A stretch of DNA of 43,399 bases, taken from the NCBI GenBank assembly GCA_028697725.1, contig JAQVEG010000004.1:1-43399 (forward strand). The letters run 5' to 3'. The translations under genes were made by a program, and so were the position numbers. The stretch's first letter is position 1, and every line of letters starts with the position of its first letter. This DNA comes from Anaerostipes sp. GTDB lineage: Bacteria > Bacillota > Clostridia > Lachnospirales > Lachnospiraceae. The notes under the pieces were generated by a model. That model was given only the letters and a program-made list of their open reading frames with translations, was not told the origin of the DNA and made no database searches. Below, in pieces: positions 35,624 to 43,394 of the stretch.

Positions 35624-36409
35624 TTATTTTCCAAACACTGGTCTTCTTTTCTCAATAAATGCATGTACTGCTTCTTCAAAATCAGCTGATCTTGAACATT
35701 CTACGGTATATTTTGCTTCATCTTGTGCATAAGCTTTTTCTGACATTCCATAAAAATAATTATTGAATAGTGCCTTCTGACATTCCAATGCCCTTCCTGG
35801 CATTTTGGATAATTTACGTGCCATTTTCATTGTTTCTACTTCTAAAGCATCTTCGTCAACAACTCGTGTTGCAAGTCCCATTTGATATGCCTCTTCGCCG
35901 CCAACAGCTCTTCCTGTCATCATAATATCTGAGGCTCTTCCCACTCCAACTAAACGAGTAAGAAAATATAAGCCATCTGTATCCCCTGGCAAACCAACAT
36001 TGATAAATGCCATTATAAAGTTACTAGAAGGTGTTACGATTCTAAAGTCACAAGCACAGGCAATGGAGCATCCAGCTCCCGCTGCTGCATGATTTACCAT
36101 TGCAATTGTTGGCTTTTTACACTTCCGAATCATAAATCCAGTATCCGCAGCTATTTCTGCTTCTTCTTGTGTAATAAATGTTTTTTTCTCTATACGATCT
36201 AAGAACCCCCGAATATCACCACCTGTAGAAAAGTTTTTACCTTCTCCTGTCACAACAATTGCTCTTATTTCTTTATTATCTTCACATTCTTTTAATTTAT
36301 CCCTCAATGATATATACATATCATAATCTAGTGAATTGCCTGTCTTAGGATTATTTAAACGAATTACTGCTACTCCATTATTTTTCTCTAATAAAACTAA
36401 CTCTGACAT
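35624..36409 (-). CDS. Crotonase-fold enoyl-CoA isomerase/hydratase family protein
   Basis: Crotonase-superfamily enzyme of 261 residues. The start is at ATG 36409 (AGGAGG upstream); the open frame runs 13 codons further into the CoA-transferase 3' end. The oxyanion-hole regions FSTGGD and AAGAG are present. Aligned without gaps to rat enoyl-CoA hydratase, the two catalytic glutamates are Ser115 and Phe135. In PaaG-type isomerases a catalytic Asp lies a little further on, and Asp143 (LPGDTDG) aligns there. Isomerisation of a double bond is therefore more likely than classical hydration. It is the last gene of the acyl-CoA cluster. Confidence 0.85.
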   Translation of the reverse strand: MSELVLLEKNNGVAVIRLNNPKTGNSLDYDMYISLRDKLKECEDNKEIRAIVVTGEGKNFSTGGDIRGFLDRIEKKTFITQEEAEIAADTGFMIRKCKKPTIAMVNHAAAGAGCSIACACDFRIVTPSSNFIMAFINVGLPGDTDGLYFLTRLVGVGRASDIMMTGRAVGGEEAYQMGLATRVVDEDALEVETMKMARKLSKMPGRALECQKALFNNYFYGMSEKAYAQDEAKYTVECSRSADFEEAVHAFIEKRRPVFGK

Positions 36410-36425
36410 AACTTTTCCTCCTGAT

Positions 36426-37712
36426 TTAATCAAATAATAAGCCTGCATCTAAAGCTTGTTGATGTAACTGTTCTCTAAAATCTGGATGAGCAATTTTTAT
36501 CATTTCTTTTACTCGATCGGCAATTGGTTTGTTTTTTAAATTTGCAATTCCATATTCTGTTGCAATATACATAACATCCACTCTCGGTGTTGTTACAACC
36601 ATTCCTTTTGGCAAATCTAACACAATATTTGATGTCACCTTTCCATCATTTTCACTGGTTGAATAAATACAAAGAAAACTTTTTCCCCCTTTTGACATAG
36701 ATGCTCCACGTACAAAATCAACTTGACCTCCGATTCCACTGACCTGCTTATGACCAACAGATTCAGAACAGACCTGTCCAGTTAAATCTGACATAAGCCC
36801 TTGATTAATGGATATCAATGAATCATACTCTGCAATTCTATAGGGGTCATTAATCTCCCAAAATGGTGCAAAATCAACATGCTCTGCACAAAATTTTGCA
36901 AGCTCATTGGTACCTAATCCAAGTGCTGCTTCGATTTTTCCTGTAATAGCACCTGATTCATACAAATGCATAATACATTCTGTAATCATCTCTGCATGAA
37001 TAGATAAGTTCTTCTTTTCCTTTAATCCATATCCAACAGCATTTGATAATCCACCAAGACCAATTTGTATCGTAGAACCATCTGGGATTTCTTCTAATAA
37101 CATATCTGCAATTTTCTTGTCTTTTTCTGTAAATGGTGGCAATGGAAATTCTGGTAAAGGATGATCCCCTTCACATATAAAATCAACCTCATCCACATGA
37201 ATTTTTACATGATTTCCTCTTACTTTTGGCTGATGTTTATTCACTTGAACTATCTTTAAATCAGAAAGTTCAAATGCTTTTGGAGTAATACACACTCCCA
37301 TAGGCCCTAGGTACATATAACCATCTTCATCTGGTTCAGATACATCGGCAACTACAACATTAATGTCATATACATCTTCTAAGATTTTATCTAACTGTGA
37401 GAATTCTGCTGAGTTTATATTTATATTTCCATATTTGTATAATTTTCTTTCCAACACTCCATAGAAAACAGTTTCATATGTCATATGCTCTTTGTACTCA
37501 CTTGACTTTAAAAAATCAAAAGGAACTAACATTTGTCCTGAAACAATTTTGACTCCATGAAGATCCATTGCTCTTTTTTGTAATGTTTCAATAAATTGAA
37601 TCGGTGCAGCATTGCATGGACTCATCCAAACACGATCATTATCTTTAATTTTATTTGCAGCCTCATCAAAACTAATTACCTTTTTCTGATATCTTTCTTC
37701 CCATTCTTTCAT
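36426..37712 (-). CDS. Family I CoA-transferase (acetyl-CoA hydrolase/transferase, 4-hydroxybutyrate CoA-transferase-like)
   Basis: Transfers CoA between acetyl-CoA (or another acyl-CoA) and a free acid; 428 residues. N-domain with VWMSPCNAAPIQF, central IGLGGLSNAVGYGL and HAEMITECIM, and the C-domain with the presumed catalytic Glu317 in VCSESVGHKQ followed by SGIGGQVDFVRGA and VTTPRVDVMYIATEYG. These patterns match the butyrate/4-hydroxybutyrate CoA-transferase group. The acid it activates is unknown. GAAAGGA precedes the ATG, 14 bp after the ligase gene. Its presence beside a ligase gives two routes for activating the same or different acids. Confidence 0.88.
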   Translation of the reverse strand: MKEWEERYQKKVISFDEAANKIKDNDRVWMSPCNAAPIQFIETLQKRAMDLHGVKIVSGQMLVPFDFLKSSEYKEHMTYETVFYGVLERKLYKYGNININSAEFSQLDKILEDVYDINVVVADVSEPDEDGYMYLGPMGVCITPKAFELSDLKIVQVNKHQPKVRGNHVKIHVDEVDFICEGDHPLPEFPLPPFTEKDKKIADMLLEEIPDGSTIQIGLGGLSNAVGYGLKEKKNLSIHAEMITECIMHLYESGAITGKIEAALGLGTNELAKFCAEHVDFAPFWEINDPYRIAEYDSLISINQGLMSDLTGQVCSESVGHKQVSGIGGQVDFVRGASMSKGGKSFLCIYSTSENDGKVTSNIVLDLPKGMVVTTPRVDVMYIATEYGIANLKNKPIADRVKEMIKIAHPDFREQLHQQALDAGLLFD

Positions 37713-37726
37713 AATGTTTTTCCTTT

Positions 37727-39262
37727 CTAATCGTACATTTCATGCACCGTACGATAATCAACTTTTCCTAAAGAATTTTTAGGAATCTTATGGACAACCT
37801 GAATTGTTTTCGGTCTTTTTACTCCTGCTAAATTATCATTAATATATTTCTTTAATTGTTCCATATTAAAGTTCTCTTCATTTACAGTGATAATTGCTTT
37901 TGGAACTTCTCCCCACTTCCTATTTTTCGTTCCAAAAACACATATGTCTTTTACACCTGGAAATCTTAATATAAAGTTTTCAATTTCCAATGGAAATACA
38001 TTCTCACCTCCAACAATCATCATATTTTTGATTCTGCCTTCTACATAAATGAAGCCTTCTGCATCTTGACGTGCAATATCTCCTGTATGTACCCATCCAT
38101 CAATAAGTACATCTTTTGTTTCAGATGGTCTGTTTAAATATCCAGAAAACAACTGAGGACCTCGAAAACACAATTCTCCAATCTCATCTGCCTCTACTCT
38201 TGAACCATCTTCTCTAATAATCTTCACATCATTTAAACACATTGGTTTTCCAACAGAATCCCATCGTTTAAATATTTCTTCATGGGACATTACGTGTACA
38301 GGCGGTGCGATGTTATTGGGTCCAACCTCTGTCATTCCATATGCATTTGTTATTACAATACCTCTTTTTGAAAATTTCTTAGATACTTCATAATCTGGTG
38401 GTGCTGCACCTACAATCAACCAGCGAACAGATGAAAAATCAGTCTCCTCAAATTTTTCATGTTCTGTCAATAGTCGAAATACAGTTGGAACTGCAACTCC
38501 CACTGTAACTTTCTCTTCTTCAATAACTTGAAGTGCCAGTTGTGGAGAAAATGTTTTTGAAATAATAAGCCTTCCGCCTAATAACAAAGTTGGAATTCCA
38601 AACACATTCCATCCACCTGTATGAAAAAGAGGTAAAAACAAATAAGCTATATCATCATGATTTAAACCAAAAGAAACACTTTCACTCACTGCATTTGCAA
38701 TGATGGAACGATAAGATAACATGGCTGCTTTTGGAATTCCAGTGGTTCCTCCAGTATGTATATACATAAGGATATCTTCATATTGGACCGGTGTATGTTC
38801 CAGTAATTTTTTGTTTTTCTTTGACATGATTGAAGAATAATGTAATTCATCTTCTATCTTGTCATGAAGTATTACTACTTGTTTTATATGAGTATTTCTT
38901 TGATAAAAATCAATACGATCCGCCAAATCAGAATCTAAAAATAGAACTTTTGGATTTTCATTATGCATTAACTCTAACATTTCGCTTGATTTATACATAT
39001 GATTGTAAGTTGTTAAAATAATACCTGTTAATGTACATGCAAAAAATGCGTCAAAATAAGCAATTGAATTTCTAGAGCAAAAAGCAATACAGTCTCCTTT
39101 TTTTAATCCCATATCATAAACCAAAAAACCTGCTAACTTTTCTGCTCTTTCATATAATTCTTTATAAGTATATGATTTATTATAGCTGTAATCTTTTATT
39201 GCAATTTTATCCCCTGCCCATTGTGATTGGAAAAAATTAAAATCTTTACAGACATCTCTCAT
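37727..39262 (-). CDS. AMP-forming acyl-CoA ligase
   Basis: Adenylate-forming enzyme of 511 residues that activates a carboxylic acid with ATP and CoA. P-loop-like YIHTGGTTGIPKAAM, A5 NAYGMTEVGP, A7 GWVHTGDIA, hinge GRIKNMMIVGGENVFPLEIE and the C-terminal lysine motif PKNSLGKVDYR are complete. Length and motif spacing resemble CaiC/medium-chain or aromatic acid ligases, but substrate specificity cannot be read. It lies between the dehydrogenase and the CoA-transferase with short gaps. Confidence 0.92.
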   Translation of the reverse strand: MRDVCKDFNFFQSQWAGDKIAIKDYSYNKSYTYKELYERAEKLAGFLVYDMGLKKGDCIAFCSRNSIAYFDAFFACTLTGIILTTYNHMYKSSEMLELMHNENPKVLFLDSDLADRIDFYQRNTHIKQVVILHDKIEDELHYSSIMSKKNKKLLEHTPVQYEDILMYIHTGGTTGIPKAAMLSYRSIIANAVSESVSFGLNHDDIAYLFLPLFHTGGWNVFGIPTLLLGGRLIISKTFSPQLALQVIEEEKVTVGVAVPTVFRLLTEHEKFEETDFSSVRWLIVGAAPPDYEVSKKFSKRGIVITNAYGMTEVGPNNIAPPVHVMSHEEIFKRWDSVGKPMCLNDVKIIREDGSRVEADEIGELCFRGPQLFSGYLNRPSETKDVLIDGWVHTGDIARQDAEGFIYVEGRIKNMMIVGGENVFPLEIENFILRFPGVKDICVFGTKNRKWGEVPKAIITVNEENFNMEQLKKYINDNLAGVKRPKTIQVVHKIPKNSLGKVDYRTVHEMYD

Positions 39263-39275
39263 ACATAAACACCTC

Positions 39276-40409
39276 TTATCTCAGCAAATTTCCTGCAATC
39301 ACTATCTTTTGAACTTCATTTGTTCCCTCAAATATTTGAAAAATCTTTGCATCTCGATATAATTTCTCTACTGGATATTCTCTACTATATCCATAACCTC
39401 CAAATATTTGAACTGCCTCTTGTGTAACCTTAACTGCTACATCCCCTGCATAACATTTTGCAATCGCTGCTTCAGAAGAATATGGAACTTTAGCATCAAT
39501 CATTGAAGCTGCATGTCTTGTATAAATTCTTGCTGTTTCAATCTGCATTTTCATTTCAGCTAGTTTAAATTGTATTGCCTGTTTCATTGCAATTGGTTTT
39601 CCAAATGTCTTTCTTTGTTTTGCATATTCTACTGAATAATCAAGTGCTGCCTGACTTAGTCCAACGGCAGCTGCCGCACAAGAAGGGCGGCTCATATCCA
39701 ATGTCATCATCGCAATTTTAAATCCATCTCCCTCTTTTCCAAGCATATTCTTTGCAGGGACACGAACATCCTCAAAAACTACATCTGCCGTATTAGAAAG
39801 ACGAATTCCCATCTTGTCTTCCTCTTTTCCAACACTAATTCCTGATGTATTTCTATCTACAATAAAGGCTGTAAGACCTTTTACCCCTTTTGTTCTATCT
39901 GTGCTTGCAAATACAACATAAATATCTGCGATTCCTCCGCTTGTAATAAAACATTTTCTTCCGTTTATAATGTATTTATCGCCATCTTTTTCTGCTTTTG
40001 TTTTTGTTGCGGCTACATCTGAACCAGCGTCAGGCTCTGTCAATGCAAATGCCGAAAATTTGCCTTCACAAATTGCATCTGCAAAATACTTTTTCTGTTC
40101 ATCTGTTCCTGCAATTAAAACTGGTTTTACTGCTAGTCCACTAGAAAATACGCCCACTCCAAAACCAGCGTCAAATTTAGATAATTCTTCTTGAAGAATA
40201 ACTGCTGTTACAGCATCTAATCCTCCACCTCCATACTCCTCTGGAATATCAATCATATGAAGCCCCATGTCAAACGCTTTCTTATACAACTCAATTGGCA
40301 TCTCTCCATTTCTGTCATATTCAGCAGCAACTGGTAGTATTTCGTTCTGTCCAAACTCTTTAATCATAGAAATCAAATCTTTTTGTTCTTCTGTTAATAA
40401 TAAACTCAT
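39276..40409 (-). CDS. Acyl-CoA dehydrogenase (short-chain/CaiA-like size)
   Basis: FAD-dependent acyl-CoA dehydrogenase or enoyl-CoA reductase of 377 residues. FALTEPDAGSD (FAD/substrate loop), TSGGIADIYVVFA and the C-terminal IFEGTNEVQK are intact, with Glu361 at the catalytic-base position of short-chain and butyryl-CoA dehydrogenases. Such enzymes pass electrons to or from electron-transferring flavoprotein, but no etfA/etfB is present, so a partner must be elsewhere. First gene of the operon with ligase, CoA-transferase and crotonase. AAAGGAGG precedes the ATG. Confidence 0.93.
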   Translation of the reverse strand: MSLLLTEEQKDLISMIKEFGQNEILPVAAEYDRNGEMPIELYKKAFDMGLHMIDIPEEYGGGGLDAVTAVILQEELSKFDAGFGVGVFSSGLAVKPVLIAGTDEQKKYFADAICEGKFSAFALTEPDAGSDVAATKTKAEKDGDKYIINGRKCFITSGGIADIYVVFASTDRTKGVKGLTAFIVDRNTSGISVGKEEDKMGIRLSNTADVVFEDVRVPAKNMLGKEGDGFKIAMMTLDMSRPSCAAAAVGLSQAALDYSVEYAKQRKTFGKPIAMKQAIQFKLAEMKMQIETARIYTRHAASMIDAKVPYSSEAAIAKCYAGDVAVKVTQEAVQIFGGYGYSREYPVEKLYRDAKIFQIFEGTNEVQKIVIAGNLLR

Positions 40410-40455
40410 ATTCTACCTCCTTTAAAGCATTTCACATAATCAGATTCACATATTC

Positions 40456-40470
40456 ATATTCAGTGAATAT
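40456..40470. promoter_or_regulatory. Candidate TetR operator over the acyl-CoA operon start site
   Basis: ATATTCA-G-TGAATAT is a perfect 7+1+7 palindrome directly downstream of the -10, covering the predicted transcription start. A wider ATTCAC/GTGAAT repeat (40444-40449 and 40463-40468) overlaps it. Two TetR genes lie next door, which suggests they bind here. Confidence 0.65.
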
Positions 40471-40476
40471 AGTTAT

Positions 40477-40505
40477 GTTATAACATTTTTATGAAAATAA
40501 GTCAA
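40477..40505 (-). promoter_or_regulatory. Promoter of the acyl-CoA operon
   Basis: TTGACT (40500-40505), 17 bases, TATAAC (40477-40482) on the minus strand. Confidence 0.8.
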
Positions 40506-40567
40506 TCTTGCAAGAAATAAATCTAATTTTTGGTAATTTTGCATAAATAATTGAAATTTTTTTGTAC

Positions 40568-40599
40568 AAAAAAAAGAACAAACCTAAAATTTGTTCTTT
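40568..40599 (-). terminator. Terminator after the tandem TetR genes
   Basis: AAAGAACAAA (40573-40582) and TTTGTTCTTT (40590-40599) form a perfect 10-bp stem with a 7-base loop; on the minus strand the stem is followed by a T-run. The stop codon of the second TetR gene lies in the stem. It isolates the regulators from the acyl-CoA promoter downstream. Confidence 0.85.
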
Positions 40600-41176
40600 A
40601 AAGACAAGCTAAATATGAATTTGTAATTCGTTGAATTTTCTCAGTTAAAGAAAAACTTCCTTTCATCAAACACCACGAATAAATAGTTCCCCTTACAATA
40701 CTCACAAGGTCATTGGATATATCATCTAAACTTCGATTCATTCCAATGTGTTTATCCCTTTGTAACTCTTCTAACATTTCAATAATATGACCATATATAA
40801 TACTATTATTACTTGAAAAATAATTAACCTTCATTGTCAATTGACATCTATATATATTGGTTGCAACATTCAGTCCAAACTTCTCCTCAGTAATTCTCCC
40901 AATCTCGAGAAAGTATTTTCTAATTTTTTCTTGGGAACATTCTTCTTTTAGTTTCTCAATTACAGGAATCAACTGCTGTTCATATAAATCCAAAACTTCC
41001 TGCATAATTGTTTCCTTATCTTTATAATAATAGTAAAAGGTTCCAACAGCAACCTTGGCCTGCTTTGCAATATCATTTACTTTTACAATATTGAAATCAC
41101 TTTTTTTCATAACATGTAAACATGCATCAATTAAATCTTTTTTTGTCTTTTCTGCCTGCTCTGCTCTGGTTAGCAT
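40598..41176 (-). CDS. TetR/AcrR-family regulator (second of a tandem pair)
   Basis: Predicted ligand-responsive DNA-binding protein of 192 residues. The N-terminal helix-turn-helix domain (about 10-55) contains IVKVNDIAKQAKVAVGTFYYYYKDKE; the C-terminal ligand domain is specific. It is paralogous to the gene just upstream: both share a TNIY-xx-QL stretch and a late W-C-x-x-x-G motif (SWCLMKG / TWCITRG). GAGGAG lies before the ATG and the gene overlaps its partner by 7 bp, so the two are translated together and might form a heterodimer. Confidence 0.9.
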   Translation of the reverse strand: MLTRAEQAEKTKKDLIDACLHVMKKSDFNIVKVNDIAKQAKVAVGTFYYYYKDKETIMQEVLDLYEQQLIPVIEKLKEECSQEKIRKYFLEIGRITEEKFGLNVATNIYRCQLTMKVNYFSSNNSIIYGHIIEMLEELQRDKHIGMNRSLDDISNDLVSIVRGTIYSWCLMKGSFSLTEKIQRITNSYLACL

Positions 41177-41760
41177 TTATTCTCCTCCATGATATATTGC
41201 AAATAGTCATCTAATAATGTCTTAGATAAAGCCTTTACATCTACCTCACCTCTTGTAATGCACCATGTAAAAATTGCCCCCTGCTCAATAATCATAACAT
41301 CTGTTATAATTTCATCTACGGTTAGCTTTGTATTTAATTCATTGCTTTTTTCCGCTTTCAAAATTAACTCTTTAAGAATCCGAAAAAACACTCTGTTTTC
41401 ATCTGTAAAAAAACAAGTATCATCATCTAATTGACCATAGTAAATATTAGTAACAGAATCTAACCCACAATGTTCTGCAAAAGAAGAATATTTGTTTAAA
41501 TATTCCTTGAGGCGTCCCAAATTCGTTGTTTCACTTAAATTAGAATATTCTTTCTCAAAGCTCTTATCAACTCTTCGATATAACTCATACAATATGTCAT
41601 TCTTGCTTTTAAAATAGTGATAAAATGCTCCTGTTGTTACATTTGATTTTTTACAAATCTCGCTGACTTTAATCATTTGAAAAGAATTATTTCTCAAAAG
41701 TTCCAAGCTGCAATCTAATATTTTGTTTTTTGTAATCTTTGCTTGTTCTTTACGTGTCAT
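41170..41760 (-). CDS. TetR/AcrR-family regulator (first of a tandem pair)
   Basis: Predicted regulator of 196 residues with an N-terminal helix-turn-helix (about 10-55, MIKVSEICKKSNVTTGAFYHYFKSKN) and a helical ligand domain resembling that of the following gene. The recognition helices of the two differ at several positions (TTGAFYHYF against AVGTFYYYY), so their operators may be alike but not identical. A ribosome site GGGG is weak. It begins 24 bp after the YqeG gene, so it may be cotranscribed from that promoter. Confidence 0.9.
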   Translation of the reverse strand: MTRKEQAKITKNKILDCSLELLRNNSFQMIKVSEICKKSNVTTGAFYHYFKSKNDILYELYRRVDKSFEKEYSNLSETTNLGRLKEYLNKYSSFAEHCGLDSVTNIYYGQLDDDTCFFTDENRVFFRILKELILKAEKSNELNTKLTVDEIITDVMIIEQGAIFTWCITRGEVDVKALSKTLLDDYLQYIMEENKC

Positions 41761-41784
41761 AACGACATCAGCTCCCCTTCTTAA

Positions 41785-42282
41785 TTAACGATTCTTTTTA
41801 TAAAAGTGTAATACAACCCTTTCTAAATAACGCTTTAAAACAATCTGAATCTCTTCCTTTGGATTCATTGGTTTTACTAAAATACTGTAAACATTGGCAC
41901 GATTAGCACCATATACATCTGTAAAGAGCTGATCTCCAATAAATAAAGTGTTCTTACGATTGGTTTTCATCAATCTCATTCCCTTTTCGTAAGCACCAAC
42001 CATAGGTTTGTTTGCCTTGTAAATATAGTGTTTTCCCTTTACCGCCTTACAAAACTTTGAAACTCTTGGTTCCTTGTTATTGGACATAAAACAAAAGTCA
42101 TATCCAAGTTCCCTTAACTGGTCAAATAACCTCTTGGACCGTTCATCTGCAGGTGCATTGTGAGGTACTAGTGTGTTGTCTACGTCAAACAAAATCCCTC
42201 TATATCCTTTATCGTAATATTTTTTAAAGTCAATATCATATGTACTATCCATATATTCATTGGGATAAAACTTTTGAAACAT
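41785..42282 (-). CDS. YqeG-family HAD IIIA phosphatase
   Basis: HAD-superfamily phosphatase of 165 residues. The catalytic motif FDVDNTLVP holds nucleophile Asp33 and acid/base Asp35, motif II SNN follows FCFM, and the late GDQLFTDVYGANRA gives the metal-binding aspartates. The set matches YqeG proteins, related to phosphatidylglycerophosphate phosphatases, though the substrate in Firmicutes is unsettled. AAAGGATGG precedes the ATG. Confidence 0.9.
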   Translation of the reverse strand: MFQKFYPNEYMDSTYDIDFKKYYDKGYRGILFDVDNTLVPHNAPADERSKRLFDQLRELGYDFCFMSNNKEPRVSKFCKAVKGKHYIYKANKPMVGAYEKGMRLMKTNRKNTLFIGDQLFTDVYGANRANVYSILVKPMNPKEEIQIVLKRYLERVVLHFYKKNR

Positions 42283-42384
42283 ATATTTTCCATCCTTTTT
42301 TCTTTATTCTCTGTGCAATTTCTTGATTATATTATCATATCCCTAGAATAATTGCCATGATTATTTCATATCCTTAATGAAATC

Positions 42385-42410
42385 AAAAAATAAGCTAGTA
42401 TCGAAGCTTA
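42385..42410 (-). terminator. Weak terminator at the end of the DUF2971 gene
   Basis: TAAGCT (42391-42396) and AGCTTA (42405-42410) form a 6-bp stem followed on the minus strand by TTTTTT. The gene's stop codon overlaps the hairpin. Confidence 0.5.
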
Positions 42411-43264
42411 ATATTTGACAACGATACTTCTACTTCATATCCCTGGCTGCGAATCATATATTCCATTCCTTTTTTCGCCAAATCAATATGATTTTGTGGT
42501 GCAACTACAATTCCCATAACAGGAAGTCTTTGCTGACTTAACTGCACTTCAATATATGGAATCATAAATCCATCTTTCTCTCGAAAATGTACCTGGGTAT
42601 CTAACTGCTTCTCGAAAATAAATCGGTACTCTTCTTCCTGTGCAAATGCTTCATCCTTAAAAAACATTGCGTAAACCGCTGCAATCTTCTGGAATTTTTC
42701 ACATGCTTTTTGATAAATTGGATCCTTTCGATTCTTTCGTCCTAGCTTTAATATTTCATGAAACGGCATATGAAAACACTTTGGAAGAATATCTCTTAAA
42801 ATCTCCCAGATAATTCTCTCTTGTACCTCGCGATTATAGATTACAAACCCATGATAATCAATGATATTTGATTCTTGTATTCTTTTTACAATCTTATCAC
42901 TTTCAAAACTAATATTGTATCCTGTTTTTGCTCCAAATTCTGACCACATAGTAATACTATCTGGACAATTAGAAAAAGATAGAACAAAGTATTCTCGATC
43001 TCCTCCTCCAGTTACAATCACATTCTCCTCTAGGATATCTTCAATAAAATTCCTACGCATCTCCTTATCTGGAATATAATCATCACAGACAGAATACACA
43101 ATCTCCTTGATATGCAAAAATTCATTGGGATCATTCAAAAAATCACTTTTCGTTGCCCAAAAACAATTACTTGTCATAATTCCATTGATTCCATTACTCT
43201 TTGTATAATGATATAAAAGTTTCCCTCTATCTGCCTGACGTAGCTTCACATGATCATTTTTCAT
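42395..43264 (-). CDS. DUF2971 domain protein
   Basis: Protein of 289 residues matching the DUF2971 family: an opening LLYHYTKSNGINGI, then FWATKSDFLNDPNEF (residues 35-49) and a middle FVLSFSNCPDSITMWSEFG. The family has no established function. It has no signal peptide or membrane helix and is therefore cytoplasmic. AAAGGGGA precedes the ATG. DUF2971 genes often appear singly in variable positions; here it lies beside a GC-rich repeat patch. The N-terminal Y-H-Y-T stretch recalls some ADP-ribosyltransferase-like folds, but that is only a suggestion. Confidence 0.8.
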   Translation of the reverse strand: MKNDHVKLRQADRGKLLYHYTKSNGINGIMTSNCFWATKSDFLNDPNEFLHIKEIVYSVCDDYIPDKEMRRNFIEDILEENVIVTGGGDREYFVLSFSNCPDSITMWSEFGAKTGYNISFESDKIVKRIQESNIIDYHGFVIYNREVQERIIWEILRDILPKCFHMPFHEILKLGRKNRKDPIYQKACEKFQKIAAVYAMFFKDEAFAQEEEYRFIFEKQLDTQVHFREKDGFMIPYIEVQLSQQRLPVMGIVVAPQNHIDLAKKGMEYMIRSQGYEVEVSLSNIKLRY

Positions 43265-43340
43265 AACACTGTCCCCTTTCCATGAATTTCCTTACTTATA
43301 TTATAACGGAAAAAAGAATCTTTGGGGGAATTTATTTAGA

Positions 43341-43394
43341 ATCCAACGACTTTGCCATCCCACGACTTCGTCGCGTGACAACGGGCTTGCGCCC
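43341..43394. repeat. GC-rich repeat patch at the right edge
   Basis: Two imperfect 16-base units (ATCCAACGACTTTGCC at 43341 and ATCCCACGACTTCGTC at 43357, 12 of 16 identical) are followed by a CGAC-TTC-GTCG hairpin and a GGGC-TTGC-GCCC hairpin (43383-43394). The base composition differs strongly from the AT-rich surroundings. It may be the end of an extragenic repeat element cut by the window edge. Confidence 0.5.

Noticed and set aside
35624-40409. Butyrate synthesis operon
   Set aside because: Thiolase, hydroxybutyryl-CoA dehydrogenase and ETF genes are absent, an ATP-dependent ligase is present, and the crotonase lacks the hydratase glutamates.
41785-43264. YqeG phosphatase plus DUF2971 protein as a possible defence pair
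   Set aside because: YqeG is a widespread housekeeping protein, the two genes are separated by a terminator-like hairpin and about 110 bp, and no known defence domain is present.
43361-43394. A tRNA or rRNA fragment at the right edge
   Set aside because: The GC hairpins are too short and lack cloverleaf or conserved rRNA sequence.
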